The notes: generated from the letters alone by a model not told the origin. A stretch of DNA of 64,000 nt from Nannobrachium achirus (GCA_963921795.1 OY997651.1:58252512-58316511), one strand, 5' to 3'; numbered from the stretch's first letter, positions 1-12,843 are shown. Numbers and translations: made by a program.

Positions 1-734
1 ACCAAATGGACAATGAAGCTATTCTGGGCTGAACATGTCAAAAACTGTAATTTCGGGTGCTTTAAGAACTCCCATTACTTGTCAGGTAGAAACCTATACA
101 ACAATTAGTTTTTGAGAAGATGTTTTTTTTAAAAACAGCAAAATGTGTTTATTAAATAAGAAATATTTACATTTTCCTTGAACATCACTGAAAAAAAAAT
201 CCATTATTCATTGATTCCTTCTTCTAACATAAAACGGCTGTATCTCTGAATAAGTTGAAAATAACGCCTAGGAGGGCGAAATACGCTCTTTTTCAACCAT
301 ACACTGGACTGTGATGGTCGGCCGTGGTTAGGATTTTAGTTTTGCGACCGTTTGTAAACAAACTAAACTCCTTCCTGAAATTGTCAGGGTACACACACGT
401 GCACACGCACAAAGCTTCCGGGGCTCTTCAATATAAAGTGTAAATGAATGGTAACACTGCATATCCATAATAATTTGAGTTAGATGGTGTCCAATGTGTT
501 AACAATGACCAGGCTTGTTGTTAATGCGAGGCGTTGTGAGCTTGTAGATCAGCCAGTTGAGCACGGAACACACCGTGTCAACGAAGTATAAACAGATTTA
601 CTTTGGTGATGTGTATGTGTGCGTGTGAAGCTTGCCCAGCACACTAAACCTGCACACAACCGACAACCGCCACAAAATAAACTTCCAATCCAAGGGACAG
701 TAGTGGGGAACACGGCACCAACAAATTGTTAAAT
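1..734. other. Repeat-like sequence, no gene
   Basis: About 235-450 matches the repeat at 37.49-37.73 kb (TCTCTGAATAAG..., GATGGTCGGCC..., GAAGCTTCCG). 536-554 holds the GAGCTTGTAGATC motif. Confidence 0.55.
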
Positions 735-792
735 GGTGCATTTACAGTATATAGCGCCTTCATCCAAGGCGCTTTACAGAGATTGTGCATTA

Positions 793-796
<4 letters not shown>

Positions 797-864
<68 letters not shown>

Positions 865-869
865 CACAC
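797..869 (+). repeat. (CA)n microsatellite
   Basis: Uninterrupted CA run with one GCA variant. Confidence 0.98.
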
Positions 870-890
870 AAATTCATTTCATTCAGCCAA

Positions 891-992
<102 letters not shown>

Positions 993-1646
993 TCATTACA
1001 TTCACCCATTCACACACACACATTCATTACATTCACCCATTCACACACACATTCATTACATTCACGCATTCACACACATTCATACACCGATGACCGATGG
1101 CAGAGGAAACAATGCAAGGCACCAACCTGCTCATCAGGAGCAACTATGGGTTCAGAGTCTTGCTCAAGGACTCTTCAACACTAACTCTGGGGGAGCCCGG
1201 GATCGAACTGGGAATGCTTCGAGAACTACAAGCTACGAGCTCGCTTCAGCACAACAACATGTTTACCTCAGCGTTTGGGACATGCTCTGTGCTTAGAGTT
1301 ATGTCTCCGTGCCTGCAGCATTAACGCGAGCACACACACAGTGCCACACACACAAGGAGTTGTGCTCTGCGCGCATGATCAGAGAGAGTGTGTGATGCAT
1401 GTCATAGGTAGGCTACGTATATCAATATGTTCGACCCGAATCGACGTCTGACCATTAATCATAGAAAATGCGTCCGGCGGATACGCTGGTCATTGTGGTC
1501 AGTTGCCCAGGGGTGCCGAGCCGAGCCACTTTCGGCGGCCCCGTATGCTGTGCGCCTCTCAGGTAAAATACATTTCTACTAATTACCCATCAACCCATGT
1601 GTCAGCACTGTCAGGAGGGAAGACAAGTAGACAACAACAAAAGAAA

Positions 1647-1845
1647 ATGAACAGAAAGAGAGCAAGTGGGGCGCAAAACAAGAGGAAGAAGGAAGAAAGG
1701 GCAAACAAATTGGAATCGTATCCAAAATTGACATCTTCTTTAGGTGGCACCGCCGCAGCGGCCGCACGCGCCAGCCCCAGCCCTGAGTCTTCTAATGTTC
1801 CCGGTACCAGTGACGGACTGCGATCCGGGGATGATGATTCAAATG
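1647..1845 (+). pseudogene. N-terminal remnant of ZMYM/TTF-type hAT transposase
   Basis: From the ATG at 1647 the frame reads MNRKRASGAQNKRKKEERAN, then KLESYPKLTSSLGG and a low-complexity Ala/Ser/Pro run. A start of the form 'KRK.SGA..RKRK.EE' is typical of hAT transposases annotated in fish as zinc finger MYM-type 1-like. The reading frame runs on into the TTCGAAA-rich repeat at 1850-2037 rather than into the TTF zinc finger, so only the first exon-sized piece remains. An upstream CTCAG/GT at 1556-1562 may be an old splice site. Confidence 0.4.
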
Positions 1846-1854
1846 GGTGCACGT

Positions 1855-2037
1855 TGCCTTTCCGAAATCTCGCTATTCCGACCATTGAATTCCATTCTTC
1901 GAAATGGCGGTGTGTCCAAATGTTATATAAGACCCGCCATTCCGAAAGGAAACAGCACCGCCTTTTCGAACATTGACTTTATTATTCGAAATGGCGGTGT
2001 TATTTATTTTTCTATAGCACCCCTCCATTCCGAATAG
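1855..2037 (+). repeat. TTCGAAATGGCGGTG cluster
   Basis: Alternating TTCCGAA and TTCGAAATGGCGGTG motifs; related to the cluster near 13.8 kb and directly follows the transposase N-terminal remnant. Confidence 0.65.
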
Positions 2038-2042
2038 CCTAT

Positions 2043-2044
<2 letters not shown>

Positions 2045-2090
<46 letters not shown>
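2045..2090 (+). repeat. (CT)n microsatellite
   Basis: About 23 CT units. Confidence 0.97.
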
Positions 2091-2092
<2 letters not shown>

Positions 2093-2304
2093 GCGCACGC
2101 ACTTTCGCTGCCAAAGTGCACCAAATAATGAGAGAAAAAGAAAAAAGAATCATGATCATCATAATAACTCATATTTTCGCCGCCTAAAAATAATCACTGC
2201 ATGCAAGCAAGCATGCGTGATGCCAGATCAATTTAATTAATTTGATATGTGGGTGGTGCATAGAAAAAGTGCGCAGTCGGGCACAAAATGGATTGCAGCG
2301 GCGG

Positions 2305-2305
<1 letters not shown>

Positions 2306-2349
<44 letters not shown>
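2306..2349 (+). repeat. (CT)n microsatellite
   Basis: About 22 CT units. Confidence 0.97.
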
Positions 2350-2352
<3 letters not shown>

Positions 2353-3331
2353 ACGCAGCTTACTTCTCGTTCATGCGTAATTTGGGGCTCTTGGACAGCT
2401 CTCCAAAAACCCATCAACATTCAGAAGGCCTTTTCTGATCTATAATTCTCAATGAATGTCTGTTATACTCATTTATAATTCTCTCCCACCGTCCCCGTCC
2501 CCTGTGACCCAACACACAATGTGCGCACATCTACCACATAACGGTATTCGAAACTAAGTTATGATGCCAGATAGAATTTACAGTTAAACGCACACCTTTT
2601 AAAACATCCAACAGCAGCTTTCATCCCAGAGCTGTAGTTGCGCTCAACACGCACAGCTGTGAGACGGGACACTTTACTTGTATGCTTTTTATACATTGTA
2701 TTATCTTAACTTATTGTTTTGTCTACACACTAAATTAGAAGCCAAATTAAACAAAGCCCAGGCTTAAAATGTGATCTTTCACAGCTGAACTTGTATATTT
2801 ATTTCAAAGTAGACATGAGATTTACTCCACGGCAAAAAAAGGCAAATAAAACAATGGAATTATGAATGATTATTAACATAAAAATGTAAGTATAACAACG
2901 GTATAGGCCTACTCATGCACAATGTCCCAATTCAAGTTTTCAAATGTATAGGTCTACAAATCAACAGTGCACCCCAGCAAAAATGCGGCGCTTATCTCGG
3001 TCGGAAACGGGCGATCAAAAAATAAAACCAGCGGCGATAAACCCTGCAATAAACCAGACAAATCATATAGAGCCTATACTTAGTTTAGCAAGATATGAAT
3101 GTATATTCAACGTCTCTCTCTATCTCTCCTCTCTCCCTGTCTGTCTCTCCTCTTGCCCTCCCTCTCTGTTCTATCACTCTCTCCTCGCAGCCCGCTCCGC
3201 GCGTAACCTCGCATCACCAGGCTTTCGCCGCGCGTAAAACGTCTCCATTTGCCACGATTTGGCCTGCAATATTCTATTTTAGGCATAGCCTATAGCATAC
3301 AATATTTCTCCTCACTCCAGTGGCACTTTCC

Positions 3332-3335
<4 letters not shown>
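2350..3335. other. No gene recognised
   Basis: A/T-rich sequence; a TCTCTC-rich stretch lies at 3112-3182. No motif-bearing frame. Confidence 0.5.

Positions 3336-3414
<79 letters not shown>
3336..3414 (+). repeat. (CA)n microsatellite at left edge of the 8-kb element
   Basis: About 39 CA units, abutting the inverted end at 3418. Confidence 0.98.
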
Positions 3415-3417
<3 letters not shown>

Positions 3418-5619
3418 TGGTAGATGTGGTTTAGCAGGACCCTTTAGCTCAAACCTGCGGTTTACAACATTAGCAGGACACCACTTTCCACTTGCTTTAC
3501 TAATATGTGGAGCATGTCAAAAAATCTATTTTGAGCCATAGAACACATATTTCACTTCAAAAGTTGAATAAACTCAACACAACTCAAGTTTTAACAATCT
3601 GACAAAATCCTACATTAGGAGGACATTAGATAATTAGGTTCTAAGCTCCGCCCATGTGAATTAACAGGACTAACTACATTAACAGGACAGCTGCAATTAA
3701 ACACATGAAAATATGTCACTGCAGGGTATTTAAGGGTCAAATGTGATTAAATGTGACATAGCTAAACACAAACAAGGCATTCTATTGATGTTTTTAAATC
3801 TCTTCCTAAGACACATTTGTTTTTTCGCTGGCTTTTAATGTTCCTTAATTTTCCTGCGCAAATCGCTACACAGTATGTCTACACTCATGTCATCAACATG
3901 GATCTGTCCCATATAGCGCCCCCATCAGGCTGATTTTTTCAAACACATTTTTTGACACTGCTCCTACAAATTTTGCCCTAAAATCACGAAAATCGGTACA
4001 CCCCACATTCTCTGAGCCAACCAAAACTATACATTGTCCACACAACTAGGAACCAATGCCAGTTACATCCGTCTTTGTGTATACATGTGACCTGACGGTC
4101 GCTTATCTCCCGATTAGGGAGTCTTACTGGTAGGCCTGTTTGTCATTTATGCACCATGTACAGCACTTCGGTCAATGTCTCTTGCCTACAGTGGTGTGTT
4201 ACTGTTTCAACACCTGACTTGCCCTCAGGATCAACCATACAAGTGGAATATAAGCCAGTAAACATGCAGGACTGGAATGACATCGATACAAAGCTCACTA
4301 ACTAAGTGTTGTTGGTGCCACTGAGATGGTAAACTACAATTCAATGCAATATGACTACTGTGTGTGACTTAGCAGGCCTGAGAACAGGCTGAGAGATGTG
4401 ATTTCAACATCTTCAATGTTGAGCTACTGTTAATAAAGTTCTGCAGTGAACAAACTAGCATTTTCATCCATCTTGGTCGAAGGGGGACATTGAAAATGTC
4501 ATGACTGAGGGGTCAATAGACTTAAGCTTTGTGAAGTTAACTTTACAGCTCGTCTGTTATTCTTGACTTCTTTAGAGATTTTCATAAGAGATTTACTGGA
4601 AGGGTTATAAGACCAAAAACTATAGCTGAAAAACACACCAATCATGAACAAGGTTCAACATTTATTTTTTGTAGGACACAGGAATGTAGCCCTGCCCCGC
4701 TGTAATCAGACAAAATTCGGGGAAGACCGCCAAAGCACCTCAGACCGTAGGGATGGGACAATATACGATATTATCGTTTATCGTGATAAAAAACACTCAC
4801 AATAATCATATTGTGGAGATTTAATTTATCGTGATATCATCCTCTGTCATACACTGGGATCAATTCACCTTTTATTTGCCGAGCTGCATATCCAGTACTA
4901 TTTAAACCCTCTATAATTGGTAAAAGGTACATAATATATGTACTTGATACAGTAGTTTTTCACTCTCTACCAAATCTCTTTGCCAAAAAATAGACGATCT
5001 ACAAGCTCACAATGCTTCGTGCTGCGAGCTTGTAGATCTGCATGATTACTGCATGATTGATCTGTCGCAAAGCCCTCTCCCTAACTGTGAGGATTGGACG
5101 ACAGCGTAGCAAAACACTTCCACCCAAAGTTGGCTCCCATAACCCGCTAAAAAGCCCGTACCTTGGCCCCCCATCGACCGGGAGAGACGGGGCCAGCACC
5201 CAGGGGGTACCCAGGGGCCCAGCCACCGCCAGGGCTCCCCACGGACCCCCTGGGAAAAAAATATGGGAAAATAGTCAAAAGTAGCCGATCATAAATGTGA
5301 CCCGATTAGGGAGTCTTACTGGTATATAGGCAAATTAATATCAAAAACATTTATATTACATTATTACGGCCATGGTGAAACGTTGCTGCTGGGGGACCTG
5401 CTACAGTGATTATAGCTACCCAGAACATTTGAAGAGAGCATTTTTCAAATCATTTTCCGAAACCAAAATCTGCCTTAGACTGCAGCCTGTCGATTGTAGG
5501 TATAAATTATCGATACATTTGTTGTTTTTGGGTCAGTTTTAAGTGCACTGCAATTAAGCAATGACATTGTTTTTTCCAGCGGGTAAATGCACAGGAAGAA
5601 AAATTAAGTGAATCTTTAA

Positions 5620-5775
5620 AATATAGCAGATCCACAAGTCTAGGTATGCAGGTCGCCGGTTCGATTCCTGATCCGGACGACCTTTGCCACATGTCATTCC
5701 CCATCTCTCTCCCCATTTCCTGTCTGTCTACTATCCTAACAAATAAAGGCATAAAAAGCCCAAAAAACTAATCTT
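5620..5775 (+). mobile_element. tRNA-derived SINE
   Basis: A B-box-like GGTTCGATTCC at 5652-5664 is followed by the body CATGTCATTCCCCATCTC and an end AATAAAGGCATAAAAAGCCC, a combination widespread in teleost SINEs. It is not a tRNA gene: no cloverleaf and no A-box in the expected place. Confidence 0.7.
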
Positions 5776-6302
5776 AAAAAAAAAGAAAGTCAGGTCTGAG
5801 ATTTATCACCCAGCCCTACTTTAATGTTGAGTTACATGTTGTATGACATCATTTTTGTAGCTGCAAGGAATAATTATGGCAATTATAATTTGATAATTGA
5901 TTTGCAGTATCTCATAAGCTACAGTGCGTTACTGCATCCCCATTATTCAGTTGCCTGCAAATGTATAAATAGGCTACTTTTTCCAGAATTATGTTTAATA
6001 CCAGCGTTAGTCCAGAAACCCCCACATTTACATAAATCAAAACATCTATTTTCAATAAAGTAGTAAATGAGGATCTCCCTCAATTGATCTTTTCGAGAAA
6101 TTAAATAAAGGTTGAATGAATGCAAATCTTTTGTATTGCTAAATGCTCATGATGTCCCCGAACATGCCATGACAAGGCAAATGTTTTCTTTGGATATTAA
6201 TGTTATCACCACCGGCACCACCAAGATGGTTACTTTGTCAACTATCATTATTCTGATATTGCTACCATGCTGTTATGTAAAAATGTTCATATTCTGTTCA
6301 CA

Positions 6303-6353
6303 CAGTGGTTCTCAAAGTGAATTCCAGGTTGGAATCCACTTTGAGAACCACTG
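6303..6353. mobile_element. 51-bp hairpin with hAT-type ends
   Basis: CAGTGGTTCTCAAAGTG is followed almost at once by its inverse CACTTTGAGAACCACTG. The CAGTGGTTCTCAA end is typical of hAT elements, so this is a nearly empty, two-end remnant. No clear 8-bp target duplication. Confidence 0.6.
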
Positions 6354-6593
6354 TTCAGGCCCAGGGACTCTGACACTGTTGTTTTTGACAACAAATTTTG
6401 ATTTAGTTTTGAATAAAATGTCATTTAATTTTAGTCATAATTTAGTGACCTGAAGAGTTTTAGTTTTAGTCTAATTTTAGTCGACTAAATATCATACATT
6501 TTTAGGCGACTAAATCTACAGTTCATTTAGTCAACTAAAATGTATTTTGGCAGGCCTTGATGGCATCGTAATGAGTGATTTTACACTTGGTTG

Positions 6594-6678
6594 TGTGCTG
6601 AAAATAGCAGATCTACAAGCTCACAACGCGTTGTGCGACACGTTGTGAGCTTGTAGATCTGCTATTTTCAGCACGCAA
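6594..6678. repeat. Near-perfect palindrome, core of a dispersed hairpin motif
   Basis: Arms of about 35 nt (TGCTGAAAATAGCAGATC, TACAAGCTCACAACG and inverse) surround a short centre. It lies in a region of GTTTTAGTC/GACTAAA-rich repeat (6364-6890). Partial or full forms of the same hairpin are scattered through the window. Confidence 0.85.
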
Positions 6679-6955
6679 CACTTGAGAACAACCAAACATA
6701 AAATGACTCTCTACTCCACTAGTCCCTCCCTAACGTTTTAGTCTAGTTTTGATTTTGTTGACGAAATTGTCAATATAATTAGTCTTAGTTTTAGTCATCA
6801 CAGCTTAGTTTTTATTTAGTTTTTGTCAGTGAAAGAAATGCAATCGACAAATACTTTTCGTCATAGTTTTAGTCAACAACATCTACACTGCTCTGACAGT
6901 ACAAATGGAACCAAATGAACACTAAGTCTCATGATGCAAGGTTAAATTAACATTA

Positions 6956-7038
<83 letters not shown>
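6956..7038 (+). repeat. (CTGT)n microsatellite
   Basis: About 20 units, then CTGC variants. Confidence 0.98.
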
Positions 7039-7042
<4 letters not shown>

Positions 7043-7493
7043 GCCTGCCTGCCTGCCTGTTTGTCTGCCGATTGTTAACCAATTTGAGTTAAGCTCTCCT
7101 CCACTCTTTTCAAAGATTTCACCTTGTGCAGGGAAACCCTTTCACTCTTTCTTTCCACTGTAGCCCACTTGCTGATTACTAGCTTGCAATGCAATCAGCC
7201 ACTGATCAAATTCACCTGTGCTGCCTGCCCATCCCCCATCCCCCATCTCCCTCACTGCACTCACTCAAAAAGTGAGATGCTGCCCCTCCCCCCACAGTCA
7301 GTTGGTTTGTTTGTATGCAGTCTGTACAAGGCAAGGCTTTAAATACTGTGAATATGTGTGAAAGTAAATCCTACGTGTTACTTTATGCTTAGGGTAGTCT
7401 TACTAGTGACTATATACAAATGGAACCAAATGGAACTCATAATCTGTGTAATCTATGCACATGGCTTATTTTTTTTGTTCTGGTTAGTTAAAG

Positions 7494-9995
7494 CAGTGGT
7501 TCTCAACCTCTGGGTCAGGGAATTATTTTGGGGAGGGGGTCCCCAGATGATTATCTAAATGACTGTGCACCATTGCTTTCTCTCTGAACAGTAAACATAC
7601 AGCATAAGGTTTAAGTGTAAGGGTATCTTCAGATTTCTAAAGTACCCTTCCGTAATCAATGGGGGCAATTTACCCCTTTTTGTGCAGATATATGACCGAT
7701 TTGTTGCATGTCTGAGTCATCATGACATCACTGAGATGCCATAGACTCCTACCTACCCACTGTCTGACGTGACCTACCACTGCTGGATGCACCCACGCAC
7801 ACGTGCACACACGCACCTCATCCCGGATTGTATAACAGATTTCTTAAGCCCGGTTCACAATGCAACATGCTAGCCCAGATGATCCTTTTGCCGTCCTATA
7901 ACCTAAAAGCCTAACATGGGTTGTGACAGCACTGAGAGTAGAGACGTGCTACAGCCAATCAGAGAACAGGACAGGTGGCTTGTTTGATTTAATTCACACA
8001 TTATTTTCTTTTATATAATTAAAAGACTGTTTGTCTGTCTGGATCAATCCAGTGATATAACTTTAATAATTCTCGTGGGCGAATCCAGGTGTGACAGAAC
8101 ACTCTCAATGGAGCTATTGTAGTCCAGCCTGAGGATGCAGTAGCCTAGACTCCGAACCTCTTCAGGCGATAAAAGCAATATAGTTGCAAATTCTTTATCC
8201 TCACGTGCGTTGTGTCCCACTTGAGCTCCTCTTTATTGTGTACTTCAAGGAACTTGTGTACTTCAAGGAACTTTAAATCCCTGCTCCCTCAAGCAAGGAG
8301 ATGAGGATTAGATTTGAGTCTGGAGGAATCAAGCAGGTTAGACTGATTGTAGTCCGAGCATTTCAGGCAAAAAAGTGCGCGATTCCATCAAAATACTGCA
8401 CAAACTGGCCGGACTATAGTAACATTGTGTCACATATGAGGAAATGGCATATTCGGGACAACCTTGGTAGTAGGCTAATAAGGCTATGCTTTATTCAAGC
8501 CAAACGAGACACTCTATTTGGTGCTTTATGATCCCACAGGGAATGCTACAATTTGTCAATCAGTGTCATCACCGATAAACAAACTTTTACTGCACTGTTT
8601 TTACAGTACAGTAAAAGTACAGACAGTACAGTACAGACAGTACAGTTCAGTGATAAAAGGTCAAGGTCACAAGCTTATTTAGAATAATTTGACCTTAGAA
8701 TTGTAGTAAGCTACTTTGGTGTCATATACTGTATCTGAAGGCTAGTGAAGTCACTGATCTACAAGATGTACACACAATTCGTAACACAAGAATTTTGCCT
8801 ATACTGTGTAATACTGTGTAGAGGAATAATTCTAGAATCAGTATCGGGATTTAAAGGGATATTCCATTTAAAAAAACTCTGCCTTGCATGGGTCTGCCTC
8901 CCCAGGCTCAGGGCCTCTCCCCACACACACCCATTGTAACTTCAAACTCCATTATATTTTTTTTCTGGGGACTCATACTACCCAGGCCATGTTTTTTTTC
9001 GATACAATTTTTCATTTATTTGTAATAATTTAAATTTTTCAAATTTTCCCAAAGAATTATTAAAAATAAATGAAAAGGGTTATTGAGAAAACACGGCCTG
9101 CTCACGTATTAGGAGGGTAGTATGAGTCACCAGAAAAAAATAGTGTGTGTTTTTAATGAAGTTTGAAGTTACAATGGGTGTGTATGTGGAGAGGCCCTGA
9201 GCCTGGGGGGAAAGATAACATTTACATCAAATATATAAATATTAAAAACTGTTCAGGGTGTTCATAAAAGCCTGATTAGATGATAAAGTGACCAAAATGA
9301 TCTGTAGGCTTGAACTTAATTAGCATTTTTACCCAAGGGTAAAAATGGTGCCTGGGTGCCTGCCTACTCCTGTATGTCGGAGTTAACTTAAACTCATATG
9401 TACTGTACATGATGTCATGGTCATGATGTGTTCATGTGATACTGTATATAGGAGCTACGCTGATCAGCATACATGACTGTGCAGAGCTGCTACCAGTGGT
9501 GCTTTGGGGTTTTCTTTTCAGGGCGGACGGTCATTTATTGACGTCACATGCACGAGCGCCTTTAGATGTGTGCGTGCTAACTAAAAGTTTGCTTTGAACA
9601 AATCTCATCTATCACAGTAATGGAGCCAGGTAGCCTGAGACACGCACAATGCACATACAGTCACCGCTGGAAACCTACAGTAGGTGTTAAAGTAGCCTAT
9701 CCATATGAATAGGGGGGTATGTGCAAGCCCACCACTCACTGCCTGCCTGGTAAACCTGTTATGCAAATAGCCATTTGATTACCATGGTCATCACTTGTAT
9801 AGCTACACATTTTTAAAGTGACAGTTTAAGTACTTTCTAATACCTCTAGAGTGACAGTTTAAATTAAACATTGGCCAAATTGACAAATATTATGCAGAAA
9901 TTGTGAAAATAGCCAATCTACATCCTCGTGAGCATGTAGATCTGCTATTATTATTAATTTAGGGGATTGTGTCCTGAAAAGGTTGAGAACCACTG
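7494..9995. mobile_element. hAT-like element or composite, CAGTGGTTCTCAACCT ends
   Basis: CAGTGGTTCTCAACCT at 7494 is mirrored by AGGTTGAGAACCACTG ending at 9995. Both ends are followed inward by sequence also present in the copies at 12475 and 32415 (CCCCAGATGATTA..., AAATATTA..., the GTAGATCTGCTATT hairpin). The 8-bp flanks do not match, so it may be two elements or a decayed one. The interior includes unrelated sequence and a fold-back at 8890-9215. Confidence 0.5.
8890..9215. repeat. Fold-back (inverted repeat) segment
   Basis: AGGCTCAGGGCCTCTCC and the following ACCCATTGTAACTTCAAAC and GACTCATACTACCC (8902-8982) return inverted at 9113-9210. Arms are about 80-90 bp with an A/T-rich core that is itself partly self-complementary. 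Probably a small hairpin transposon. Confidence 0.65.
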
Positions 9996-10366
9996 CATTA
10001 ATCCATTTAGGCCTGGGGCCGATTCTAAAAATGCCTTTTAAATCCGGCCAAGATTTTCATTAAGAAAACAAATGCAATTCATTAATAAAAAATAGAAACA
10101 TGTAAGAACCACAAAATGTACAGTCAATTGGATGAGTGGTTTGTAAAATATGCATAGCCTCCTTGGAGTGAGCTAAAATGTTGGCAAACTTGGAAAATGG
10201 ACATTAATATAAACGTGATTTTTTGGGACGTTTTGATTAATTATTACACAAAATAACAACACAACAATTGCAATATCTGGTTAAATTTGTATAATTAAGA
10301 AACATTGTCTGTATGTTATGCAAATCATGTTGCAGGCCCATGGTGTGGCAAACCACCAACATGGTA

Positions 10367-11085
10367 GACCCCTGAACAGTGTTTATGCCAAGTTTAGTGT
10401 GGATTGGAGCAACGGTGTGCCTGTGGCAGCCAGGGGCCCCTGGGAGCCACATTGGGCCCCTTGTGTTGCTATTATAATGGCCGACCCCTGAACGGTGTTT
10501 GTTCAATCAAGTTTAGTGTGGATCGGAGCAATGGTATGCCTGTGGCAGCCAGGGGCCCCTGGGGGCCACATTGGGCCCCTTGTGTTGCTATTATAATGGC
10601 CGACCCCTGAACGGTGTTTGTGCAATCAAGTTTAGTGCGGATCGGAGCAACGGTGTGCCTGTGTCAGCCAGGGGCACCCGGGGGCCACATTGGGCCCCTT
10701 GTGTTGCTATTATAATGGTAGACCCCTGAACGGTGTTTGTGCCAAGTTTAGTGTGGATCGGAGCAACGGTATGCCTGTGGCAGCCAGGGGCCCCTGGGGG
10801 CCACGTGGGGCCTGTGGTGTTGCTATTATAATGGCAGACCCCCAGAACGGTGTTTGTACAATCACGTTTAGTGTGGATCAGAGCAACGGTGTGCCTGTGG
10901 CAGCCAGGGGCCCCTGGGGGCCACATGGGGCCCTTGGTGTTGCTATTATAATGGCAGACCCCTGAACGGTGTGTGTGCCAAGTTTAGTGTGGATCGGAGC
11001 AACGGTGTGCTTATGGCAGCCAGGGGCCCCTGGGGGCCACATGGGGCCTGTGGTGTTGCTATTATAATGGCAGACCCCTGAAGAG
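10367..11085 (+). repeat. 116-120-bp tandem array, six full units plus part
   Basis: Units start with GACCCCTGAAC at 10367, 10483, 10602, 10721, 10837, 10957 and 11073, giving periods of 116-120. Each holds a conserved GCAGCCAGGGGCCCCTGGG segment and TGTTGCTATTATAATGG. Open frames on both strands (rich in ARGPWGP or GAPGCH) are by-products of the multiple-of-three-like spacing and are not genes. A single related piece is at 54960-55020. Confidence 0.9.
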
Positions 11086-11476
11086 TGTTTATGACTAACG
11101 TTATTCACCCAAAATGCTATGTCATTGAAATGTTCATAAAAACATGTATGTGCATTAACAGGACTCTGACACCCAGCCAATCAGGTGCTTCAAAACATAC
11201 ACTGTGTGTGAATATTCATGAGCTTGTGTATGAACATGCAGTAGCATTACACAACCTATGGGGGCGCTGTTCAGACACAAAAAAGTCGGGTGTATGTGTA
11301 TTAACAGGACATCAAAAAAAAAAGGTGGATTTGGGCTCTCTAGACCAATAGAAACACTTCTGCTATTTCAGAATTGTCCATGAATTAGCAGGACACCAGT
11401 CCTGTCCTGCTAATCCAAAATGTCCTGTTAGTGTGGTGTGTATTCAGGCCAATTGTCCCGTTAAACCACATTTACC

Positions 11477-11477
<1 letters not shown>

Positions 11478-11512
<35 letters not shown>
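11478..11512 (+). repeat. (CA)n at right edge of the 8-kb element
   Basis: About 17 CA units on the same strand as at 3336. Confidence 0.97.
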
Positions 11513-11513
<1 letters not shown>

Positions 11514-11699
11514 CATCGGTAAAGTCTGTGCCCCGCCGTGCGCTGCTGCGCTATGAGCTGAATCTGCAGATAGGCTTTTCACTCCAGGATACACAGACGA
11601 AAAAAACATTAAACATACAGACCAGATGATTGTTCATTGTGGCTGTGATCAGTCAGTTTATCACATCTTTCTGTCAAATTATATAAGGTGCGCAACAGA

Positions 11700-12200
11700 G
11701 TAAGCCTTGATTGATCGATTGATTGAAGAATTTATTAGAAGGTTGCATATGAAAAAGTACAGTTTCATGACAACGTAAATCACTGATACAGGGTCAACTA
11801 AAAGGAGATCCTAGTAAGCTAATTTACACAGGTAGGCTACCACTGTGTATCTCATATAACAACATATGACAGGCGGATAAAACACAGTACTTATCAATGT
11901 ACGTATGATGTATCAATAACAAAAATGAAAATAAATACAATAAATAGAAGATATTTACAAAGGACAGGGGGAGGTAAAATGTGTTTGGTCTTTTTAAAGT
12001 TTCGAGTTACAGCCAACTGAAGGTGGCTTTTCAGACCAATTTTGAACTAGGCCTGGGGAGTTCCACATTTTCGTGGTAGCGTGCAGGAGAACGAATTGGA
12101 GACGTTTTAGTGTCTGTCAAATTGGTTGTACGTGATTAGTGGAGCGCCCTCTTGTAATTGTGGACATCCTTGACGTTTAGGAAGTAGTTATAGGCCTAGT
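11700..12200 (-). mobile_element. Probable LINE 3' end, minus strand
   Basis: Inverted, the start reads CTTCTAATAAATTCTTCAATC with a degenerate TCAA/TCGA tail, and CAGTGATTTACGTTGTCATG upstream. This matches the 3' end at 63900-63990. No coding part seen. Confidence 0.45.
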
Positions 12201-12474
12201 TGTCATGAAGTTCAGGCAGTTCCCTTTTTCAGCTGTGAGACTGTAGTCTAATTAGCAGATGTCATCTCTTGTCGAATCCCCACACCAAAAACTCCACTCA
12301 TACCTACAAACCTCCAGACATCACCACTTTGATCCTTAATTGGTGGACCATATTCGTTTGATGTCACAGCAGGAGCTAATGACCGGCGCAATTCACACAT
12401 CTATTGTTTGTTTTTCCTTGAAAGCAAATAATGACCGCGCTAATTGATCCATTGATAACTGGGAGCTATACCAG

Positions 12475-12645
12475 TGGTTCTCAACCTGTGGGTTGGGACC
12501 CAAATTATTTTGTCCCCAGATGATTAACTTAATATGCACCATTTTAACAGTAAACAAACCAACAAAGTCTACGTCAGTAGTATCTGCACATTTCTAACAT
12601 GACAAATTAAACATTGGCCAAATTGTCAAATATTAGAGGCCCATT
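12475..12645 (+). mobile_element. Partial hAT copy, CAGTGGTTCTCAACC end
   Basis: It begins CAGTGGTTCTCAACCTGTGG and follows the same order of blocks as 32415-32640 and 7494-7570 (CCCCAGATGATTAACTTAA, AAATTAAACATTGGCC, AATATTAGAGGC). The other end is missing. Confidence 0.6.
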
Positions 12646-12756
12646 TCTGTCTCATATACGTAAGTGCAACCACTTTTAACACGCTGTCTGTGATGAGGGG
12701 CTGCCTGCGGTGCTGAACTGACTGACTTCACGTTCTCGTGTGCAATGGGAAAATTA

Positions 12757-12757
<1 letters not shown>

Positions 12758-12843
<86 letters not shown>

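Larger units (their letters stand above)
3418..11477. mobile_element. Putative 8.06-kb inverted-repeat element between (CA)n tracts
   Basis: The left end (from 3418) starts TGGTAGATGTGGTTTAGC; the right end (to 11477), read inverted, starts TGGTAAATGTGGTTTAAC. The 23-bp ends differ at three positions. The motif TTARCAGGAC recurs near the left end (about 3473, 3660, 3680) and near the right end (about 11153, 11299, 11384, 11396 inverted, 11422 inverted), like subterminal transposase-binding repeats. (CA)n directly abuts both outer ends, as expected if the element inserted into a microsatellite. No transposase frame was found inside; the interior holds other repeats, so it is non-autonomous or decayed. 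Superfamily not identified. Confidence 0.5.

Noticed and set aside
5640-5680. tRNA gene from the GGTTCGATTCC box
   Set aside because: No cloverleaf or anticodon arm; followed by a SINE body and tail.
4748-5815. hAT element between TAGGGATGGGACAATA and TATCACCCAGCCCTA
   Set aside because: The ends agree only partly and the 8-bp flanks do not match.
6956-7060. CRISPR-like repeat array
   Set aside because: Simple CTGT microsatellite without spacers; the other tandem arrays also lack unique spacers.
10237-11180. Open frames rich in ARGPWGP or GAPGCHRHT
   Set aside because: Products of the tandem array on both strands, without start context or known motifs.
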